NCBI GenBank assembly: GCA_963920635.1
Contig: OY987307.1
Span: 18,491,735-18,555,734, forward strand
Length of the DNA stretch: 64,000 nucleotides
DNA from: Pseudeuparius sepicola
Lineage: Eukaryota; Arthropoda; Insecta; Coleoptera; Anthribidae
Reading direction: 5' to 3'
Within the stretch, counting starts at the first letter, position 1. Every line of letters starts with the position of its first letter. The notes beneath the pieces are model-generated. The model did not search any database, was not told the DNA's origin, and saw only the letters and a program-made list of their open reading frames with translations. Of the stretch, positions 57,540 through 64,000 are shown one piece after another. Position numbers and translations under genes: made by a program.

Positions 57540-58015
57540 TAAAAGCCCATTATTGTAGGATTTTTTCAATAAGTAGGCCTTTGCGAGATCTAAACATCAA
57601 ACGTCAGATGCGGAGTAATAGCCCGTCATAAGTTTCAAAACCGGCCAATAAAGGCCCATTTAACACATTGCGAAATTGTTACCTATAGCAGCGCACTCTT
57701 TCAGTATAAATATTTTGGTAGGTTTGAATATCAATCTAATTTTCATGGAGGCTGCACAACAGGCAGCAGTTTGGAGTTTCTGTTGGGAAGTGCCGTGCCT
57801 CGTCATATTTGACCTAGCTAGAGCTATCGTCAAAGTCAAGCAAAGCCGCGCGTAGTCGGTTCATGGACGGATGATCCCTTATGATTCTTTTTTGCCTAAT
57901 AAAACTTTTCTTTACTGATGTGGTTTATTTACCTCGGCCAGAGGCCTCGGCAACTAAATTTCACATGAGTCATAAAAAGTTGAACTTCAGTGCCTTAGTA
58001 CATAAATAGCTATTT
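57540..58015 (-). repeat. Long repeat B, copy 2 (uninterrupted)
   Basis: Reverse-orientation match to 41326-41436 plus 42870-43330. It shows the empty site of the 41439 insertion. Confidence 0.8.
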
Positions 58016-58554
58016 CATTATCCTTGGACTTTTTATTATCCTTTGCTGGACTTTTGACGAAGTAGATCGTGGTCTTTGGCTTCGATATATTAATAATTTT
58101 CCTTTCCTTTTTGAATATTTACAATTTTATAGTTGAATAACGCCCTTCTTGTATAATAATAAGTTGTTATTCTGGGTATTGGACAATGGACAATTAAATA
58201 AATCAATCACCACATTCCGCTAACGTTTCTACTTTATTGCCATAAGTCTTCATCAGAGCATGTAAAATTGAGCGAAAATAACAGTAAATTATGACAAGAG
58301 ACAGTAGGATCAATGTAAGAACAATTATATAAGAAACAAATTAAAACGATACTAGTTGTTATTGTGACACATTAAAAGGTAGTTTAAATTAATAATCAAA
58401 TTGGTTTTTAAGAAGAACAATTGAAGATCAATAGATGATAAAATACTAAAAAATACTGTACAAAACAATGGTAAAATTACAAACATAGACTAGACAATTC
58501 AAAGGACAACTCGTGAGAGAAAACAATTAGCTTACCTGAGGTATTTAGGATTTA

Positions 58555-59364
58555 GGGGAACGTGGAATATCGACCGCGGGGTAATATCGACCTCATTCAA
58601 ATCTACGTTGTTTGGCGCCGTAAGATGCCAGCGCCCCCTTCCACCGTTAGTAAGCTTCGGTTGAAAGTGTCAGCCATGTTTAGTTCGGGGATTCCACTCT
58701 CCGTGTAGACTGAGTTGTGAAATATCTGGAATTGTTATATTTCTTATAATATTTCCACTGTTTTTGATAAGGCAAGGAGTGATTCGTATTCTATATATTC
58801 TCGCCATTAAGTTGTTATTAGGTGCAATAGTCAATTAGGTCGCTATGGCCTTAAATTCTGCTGTTTATTTTCATGTTTTTCTAATCTGTTTAATTTTGAG
58901 GTTATCCATAGGCTTTGGGGTAATGTCGATCAGATCGGCCGATATTACCCGCTTGATCGATATTACCCTCAGCTTTTTAATTTACAATGTGTTATTGCTC
59001 AGAATATTTTTTCATCTACATTTTTGTGTTCCAGATGACACGCAAATATGATAATTTCCGTTTTTTTTTACAATTTGTAATGACCCAGATTTCGAAACCT
59101 TAAAATAGCCACAATTTTATATTTGGTCGATATTACCCGCAGTGATGGTCTATATTACCCTACTGATCGATATTAACCGATTTTTTTACATTATTTTAAA
59201 AATGATATTAAAAAGAAAGTATTGCATTTGTATAAAATTTTCAATGTTGATCTCAAAGAACAGTTCATATACTGGCTCTTGTGAAATTTTCGGGCATTTG
59301 TAGCAATAAGTATATTAGAAATTTGCAATAGTTCTTAGATAGTCGATATTCCCCCACTTTCCCC
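58555..59364. mobile_element. Non-autonomous TIR element, pogo-like ends
   Basis: TA at 58553-58554 and 59365-59366; ends GGGGAACGTGGAATATCGAC and, from the other side, GGGGAAAGTGGGGGAATATC. About eight TCGATATTACCC-like motifs in both orientations lie in three clusters (58570-58595, 58915-58975, 59125-59185). A 68-codon open frame at 58845 (MALNSAVYFHVFLICLILRL) has no recognised domain. The GGGGA start and TA target resemble the pogo element at 21364. Confidence 0.7.
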
Positions 59365-59651
59365 TATTGTTTGTCTTTTCATGGGTAAAGTATAATAACC
59401 ACCCAAGTCAGTAACATGTAACCAGAGACTTGCCATCAACATGCAACATACAATACATCTATAACAGTTGCGAACCAGAAGATGAACACAAGGCAAGTGA
59501 GAATCATAAATCCAATATTTAAAAAGGTCTGGTGAACAAAAAATTAGATTTTTCCTTTCGTGTATTTTACTCTCTTTTTTTATGTCTTTTATAAAACTAC
59601 TGTCTGGGCAATGTAAGCTGTCCTATAGTATGATCTTATTAATAAGATGCT

Positions 59652-59690
59652 CTGATGAAGACTTATGTCAATAAAGTCGAAACGTTAGCG
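59652..59690 (+). ncRNA. Hammerhead ribozyme-like core
   Basis: CTGATGA (59652-59658), then A and a perfect 5-bp stem (GACTT 59660-59664 with AAGTC 59674-59678), then GAAAC (59679-59683). This is the catalytic-core order of a hammerhead: C3-U-G-A-N-G-A, stem II, G-A-A-A. The following CGTTAGCG can form a 2-bp stem III, but the cleavage triplet is not obvious, so activity is doubtful. The partner copy on the minus strand (58225-58256) has one stem II mismatch. Confidence 0.5.
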
Positions 59691-59718
59691 GAATGTGGTG
59701 ATTGATTTATTTAATTGT

Positions 59719-59936
59719 GGGATTACTACGGTTTTCTAGGGTTTTCCGTAGTACTTGAGCGAATGCTATCCTAGTTCTATCGGGAAAAAAGTCGGCCCTA
59801 GCCGCAAAGGGCAACGAAGACAAAATAATAGTAATTGCCCCCCTCCCCCGCACAAGCATGTGGTTGCTTCTGGGGTACTCCTAGTTTGGAGTATTGTGAG
59901 GGTGAGAATTATTATTATTATTATTAATATTATTAT
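59719..59936 (+). mobile_element. SINE, 5'-truncated copy
   Basis: Begins GGGATTACTACGGTTTTCTA, about 190 bp into the family, and ends in an ATT tail of about 35 bp. ATTGT stands on both sides and may be the target duplication. Confidence 0.85.
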
Positions 59937-60174
59937 TGTCCAATACCCAGAATAACAACTTATTAATATTTACAATGGCAGGATACTTTGAGAAATTGAA
60001 CTATCTACTCAAGTTAAAGATACTTAGTTTACTTTCATGACATTTTCATATTTTTTATTTTTCTGGGCACTCCGTAGGCACATTAGTTCAATTTCTTCAT
60101 GGCAACCTCATTTGAAACAGAAGCAAAGCTTTTTATCAAGTGTGCCTCGAAAATAGCGTTTTTTATTCAATGTA

Positions 60175-60712
60175 CAGGGTGTCCCAAACTCGACGCCCCA
60201 GGGTTATTATAGGCAAACAAAAATTCGACTTGTGGGGTTCCTGTAGGACCACTCAAGCTTTCTTTTGGGCCAAAAAGATAGTTTTTGGGAAATATAGGTT
60301 ATGACATCATCAAATATATTTTTCCCAGGACCATACCTGTTTCCGTTTCTCTTTATATTTGTTAAGACCACGTTTTCTTGACAAACTTTCGTAAATATTT
60401 TTTTTGATATCTTGTTTCATTAAAAATTACTTATTATTATTAGTATTTGTAAAAATATGAAAAATATGCCATATTATTTTCTTAATGAAAATGGAGTTAG
60501 CCATGACTTATGAAGGTATATTTTTGACAGAAACAATTGACAGATGCCCGAAAATATGTATTATAGAAATAGTATTTAAATTGTATTATTTATTCCAATC
60601 CATTTGACCCAAAGCAAGCTTGGGTGGTCCTACAAGAAACCCACAAGTCAAATTTTTACTGGCTGTTTTTGTTTGCCTATAATAACCCTGGGGCGTCGAG
60701 TTTGGGGCACCT
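60175..60712. mobile_element. Foldback element, 538 bp
   Basis: CAGGGTGTCCCAAACTCGAC at 60175 and, from the other end, AGGTGCCCCAAACTCGACGC; TA on both sides. Arms run through CAGGGTTATTATAGGCAAAC and the GGACCACTCAAGCTTTCTTT block. A longer relative is at 50552-52275. Confidence 0.8.
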
Positions 60713-61398
60713 TATACTCACCCTCGTTGAAAATAACAATTTTGTTGCTCTCTCAAAATTAAATTGCAATTATTTACCAATTTTTCAAAAATTGACATTT
60801 GGCCTCCAATTATTACATTGTGGATCCACCAAAACAATCATTATTAGGAAGTCGTGCGTCATTCTAGGAAGAAAGACTACAACCAAAGATCATAATATTC
60901 AAGCTGCAACATAATGGACACGTGCTTTACGTTTGCCCAATTCGAATAAGTGTTTACAAACAAGGTCGGTTAATAATGCGTATTCTTGTTTTTGTGTTGT
61001 TGCAAATTTCTATTGTGTTTGTTTGGAAATTCCAGATCAAAGTTCAAGAGACGGTTTTTTCAATTCATTTAAAAATGTGGGCAATCGTTGAAGTGACAAG
61101 TTAACATAATCGCTAATCGCGATTAACGGTTTCCAAGAAAAAATGCGAAATCTATTATTAGAGAAATTCACTTTTGCAGGTAATAGGCACTTTCATGTTT
61201 AAAAATATAACGGTGTCAATACACTCTTGCAAAACCTGTTTTTATTTTGTTAGTGTAAAAAATACTTTCGGTTCATGGCCCCCATCAGAAGACATTTAAA
61301 CATTGATTAAGGTAAATACCTTATTCAATGATTTAAACTATCTAAATACTTATGTTTTGTTCTTTTGTAAATCAATAAAAGTCACTGATTTTTATAGC
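60713..61398. other. AT-rich spacer
   Basis: A 96-codon open frame crosses the end of the preceding element and shows no motif. Nothing else recognised. Confidence 0.4.
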
Positions 61399-63283
61399 CA
61401 GGGGGCTGGCGTCAAAATTTCATGGGTCATTTCAGAATAATTTTTCTTCATTCTGTACGGTAGTTTTTACTTAATAAATAAGTAAGATTAGTGTCAGCTG
61501 GCGCACCCCCGGGGCAAAAGGGTACTAGGGGACTACGAATCTAGTAAAAAAAATGTTTTTCGGGTCATTTTAGCGAAGCTGGAAATTTGAGGAATATTTG
61601 TTTATGGCGATTCCATGAAAAAAAAGTGTCAGCTGCCGGCGGTGGGGGGCAAAAGTTGTTAGCTGCACATTTGAGAAAGTTGAAAAAAATTCCGATGATT
61701 TCAGCAAAGCTGAAAATTATTTATATAGATAATAAATTCCGATATGAAAATCGTATAAATATCTGTCAGCTGGTGCAAAACTGTGGCTAAACCTGTTAGC
61801 TGGGCGTTCAAAGTACCTATAGCGGAGTACAGGGTGTCCCAGTTAACGTGATAAACCCGATTTTCTCGGTAATTTTAAAGATAAATTATTCATGGTTCAA
61901 AAACCAGACGTGTGTAGAATTTTCCGAGAAGTTCGAATGTGACGTCAAACTTAATATACCGGGTATTGTTAAAAAGTTACTTAAAAAAAATACAGTTTTT
62001 CAAAAAATTGTGTAGTTGGATTTTAACACGAAATGCTAGTGATCAGTATACAAGGAGTAACGAAAAAGTATCGGTTTTCATTTCTGACTTCCGGTTTTAC
62101 CGGAAGTGAGCATCACTTTGTCAGATTTTTGAGACAACCTGTATATTTTGGATATTTTACGTTTCTTTTGTTCTCCCAATTCTAACTATATATATTTTTA
62201 TATAGTTATCTCTAACGATATATTTTAGCATTAAATGCAAAGATGTGAATTTGTCATATTCGACGAAATTTATCAAAATAAAAATTTACTGCTTGGTTAT
62301 TTTTAGAGATAAGTATATAAAAATATATATGGTTGGAATTGGGAGAACAAAAGGAACTAAAAAAACCCAAAATATACAGGTTGTCTCAAAATTCTGACAA
62401 AGTGATGCTCACTTCCGGTAAAACCGGAATCCAGAAATGAAAACCGGCACTTTTTCGTTACTCCCCGTATACTCATTACTAACATTTCGTGTTAAAATCT
62501 AACTTCACAATTTTTTGGAAAACGGTCTTTTTTTAAATAACTTTTTAACAACACCAGGTATATTAAGTTTGACCTCACATTCGAATTCCTCGTAAAATTC
62601 TACACAAGTCTGCTTTTCGAACAATGAATTTATCTGTAAAATTACCGATAAAATATGGTTTATCACGTTAACTGGGACACCCTGTACTTAAGCTTAAACT
62701 TAAGCTACGCGCTGCCTTCTTGATGACGCAGTTAACATATTTTACTACATTTTCTTATCAGCTGACTATTGATTTTTTATTTTTAATATATTAACTAACT
62801 AATAAGGTACTAATTAGGTACTGATTCAACGAGAAAGCATAATAATATGCTCTTTGAATCACTCTATTAGTAAAGTCATATCAGCAAATATGAAAATCTG
62901 TACCTAATTAGTTTAATATATGGCAAGCAAATGTGGTAAAATATGTCAGCTGCGTCATTAAGAAGGCAGCGCGCGTTGCCCGCTTGAGTACTCCGCTATA
63001 CTTTGAACGCCCAGCTAACAGGTTTAGCCATAGTTTTGCACCAGCTGACAGTTATTTATACCATTTCCATATCGAAATTTATTATATAAATAATTTTCGG
63101 CTTTGCTAAAATAAGTAACCCCCAAAAATTTTTTTTGCCAGATTCACAACACTTTACTACCCTTAGGTCACGGGTTTGTGCCAGCTGACACGTGGTTCTT
63201 TAATAAGCTTTGAAACATCAACCTGAAGTGAAAATATGAACTTTGGTGAAATGACCTGGTCAAATTTGACGCCAGCTCCCTGA
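61399..63283. mobile_element. Large foldback host element, split
   Basis: Left arm 61399-61829 continues at 62685-62745 after the insert. Right arm about 62930-63283. Ends are AGGGGGCTGGCGTCAAAATT and its near complement. GTCAGCTGG-like motifs recur several times in each arm. Without the insert the element is about 1.03 kb. Confidence 0.75.
61830..62684. mobile_element. Palindromic TA element, 855 bp
   Basis: TA at 61828-61829 and 62685-62686; ends CAGGGTGTCCCAGTTAACGT and its exact complement. Symmetry continues to a centre near 62260, including ACTTCCGGTTTTACCGGAAG in the left arm and its counterpart in the right. Non-coding. Confidence 0.9.
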
Positions 63284-63329
63284 CTATTACAATGGACATG
63301 TCTCCAGTGTGTTAACACTCTTGAAATAC

Positions 63330-64000
63330 TAAAAACCATATTAGGAATTTTTTTATTTAAAATCTGTCATCACCCCCACATTCCAAATTTGAACAAAAAA
63401 TATACAGGGAGTTCCATTGTGCAGGGTGTCAAAGCTGAGGGCAGCTATGGCGAGTCAAGTATGCCATGGAATTACTTCGAAACAGTTGGATGATCAACAG
63501 AACCACTCACAGTGTTGATGTTCAAAGATCGAATAAAAAAATATTCAAGGTGTTCTTCTCTGTGCCAACTCAAAATGCTGAATTTTTATAAGGGTCAAAA
63601 ATCGAGTATATAAAAACCACCCAACACTATTTAAATGAACTAAGTTTAAAAAATGCCAGAAGCCTGTCAGTCAGTAAGTCCATGTATGAGTTAATTTATG
63701 GTGTGCCACAACAGGAAACGCACAGAAAATATATCATCTTAGACAGTGACTTTATTGAGAAAGGTCCAATAGTTTTTATTTGTTGGTTGGCATTTTGTAA
63801 AAAAATAAATTGCTCTTGTGTTTATAATAGTTTTTCAAAAATTCCAGGTCACTCTCGTAAAAAGTTTCATAAAAATTCAGTATTTTGAGAGGGTTCAGAG
63901 AAAAATACCCTGCATATTTTTGCACACCAACAATTTGAGTGGTCCTGTTGACCATCCAACTGTTTCGAAGTAATTACATGTTACACTTCACTGCAAGATG
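63330..64000. mobile_element. Copy of the 31516 family, cut by the window end
   Basis: AATATACAGGGAGTTCCATT, the GAACTAAGTTTA block, CCACAACAGGAAACGCACAG and AAAATTCAGTATTTTGAGA follow the order of 31790-32310 through the loop and into the second arm. Confidence 0.85.

Larger units (their letters stand above)
58156..59965. mobile_element. Penelope-like inverted repeat enclosing another element
   Basis: 58156-58263 and 59640-59965 are inverted copies (CAATACCCAGAATAACAACT outermost, GCTCTGATGAAGACTTATG innermost). The right copy is broken by a SINE at 59719-59936. Both copies carry a hammerhead-like core. An inverted or partly inverted terminal repeat with this core is typical of Penelope-like retroelements. 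No reverse transcriptase is present between them; a TIR element occupies 58555-59364. Confidence 0.55.

Noticed and set aside
58845..59051. Hydrophobic 68-codon frame as a membrane protein gene
   Set aside because: It lies inside a non-autonomous element and translates the TCGATATTACCC repeats; hydrophobicity is explained by T-rich sequence.
60624..60914. 96-codon open frame
   Set aside because: Runs out of a foldback element end into spacer; no motif and no family copy keeps it.
1..64000. CRISPR arrays, bacterial operons or ribosome binding sites
   Set aside because: Repeats are inverted or dispersed, introns are present and coding density is very low; the DNA is eukaryotic.

Overview
The window is eukaryotic, most likely from an insect. 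It is AT-rich, has spliced genes with GT-AG introns, and is crowded with insect-type DNA transposons, non-LTR retrotransposon relics and a tRNA-derived SINE. The order cannot be fixed from the sequence. Only one host gene is visible. Two minus-strand exons (17397..17773 and 14832..15156) encode the N-terminal half of an SLC13/INDY-type sodium-coupled di/tricarboxylate transporter. They join in phase, and the rest of the gene is not found in the remaining 14.8 kb on its 3' side.

Layout. 0.2-7.2 kb: Tc1-like and non-LTR reverse transcriptase (RT) relics, and the first copy of a local repeat. 7.6-9.1 kb: a Tc1-type foldback element with about 540-bp arms around an N-terminal transposase stub. 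9.7-13.2 kb: a second copy of the local repeat and RT relic, interrupted by a 418-bp element flanked by 17-bp direct repeats. 14.0-17.8 kb: an LTR-like island and the SLC13 exons. Their intron holds two terminal-inverted-repeat (TIR) elements with TAA target duplications, one of which abuts the splice donor. 17.9-19.4 kb: a mariner-type foldback. 21.4-24.1 kb: a complete pogo-type transposon with an uninterrupted two-exon transposase ending in a PHD finger, the best-preserved mobile gene here. 24-30 kb: mostly featureless AT-rich DNA with Tc1 and MITE fragments. 30.6-36.4 kb: a run of palindromic TA-flanked elements, one carrying a SINE. 37-43.9 kb: more inverted repeats, a 121-bp minisatellite, and a long repeat split by a 1.43-kb palindrome. 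45-50 kb: a SINE, a tyrosine-recombinase relic and a near-perfect 1.2-kb inverted duplication. 50.5-57.2 kb: nested palindromic elements, mariner and DUF4817 relics, and another mariner foldback. 57.5-64 kb: a second copy of the split repeat, a Penelope-like inverted repeat with a hammerhead-like core, more nested foldbacks, and a partial element cut by the window end.

The theme is fold-back DNA. At least ten elements flanked by TA consist of two long, nearly identical inverted arms around a short loop. In three of them the loop keeps a stub of Tc1/mariner transposase lying against one arm. Several sit inside one another and their insertion order can be read. Shorter perfect palindromes of 28-50 bp are scattered through old relics and look like replication template-switch scars. 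Coordinates of repeats are approximate to a few bases unless a target duplication is quoted. Family names for DNA elements rest on termini, target duplications and transposase motifs read by eye.
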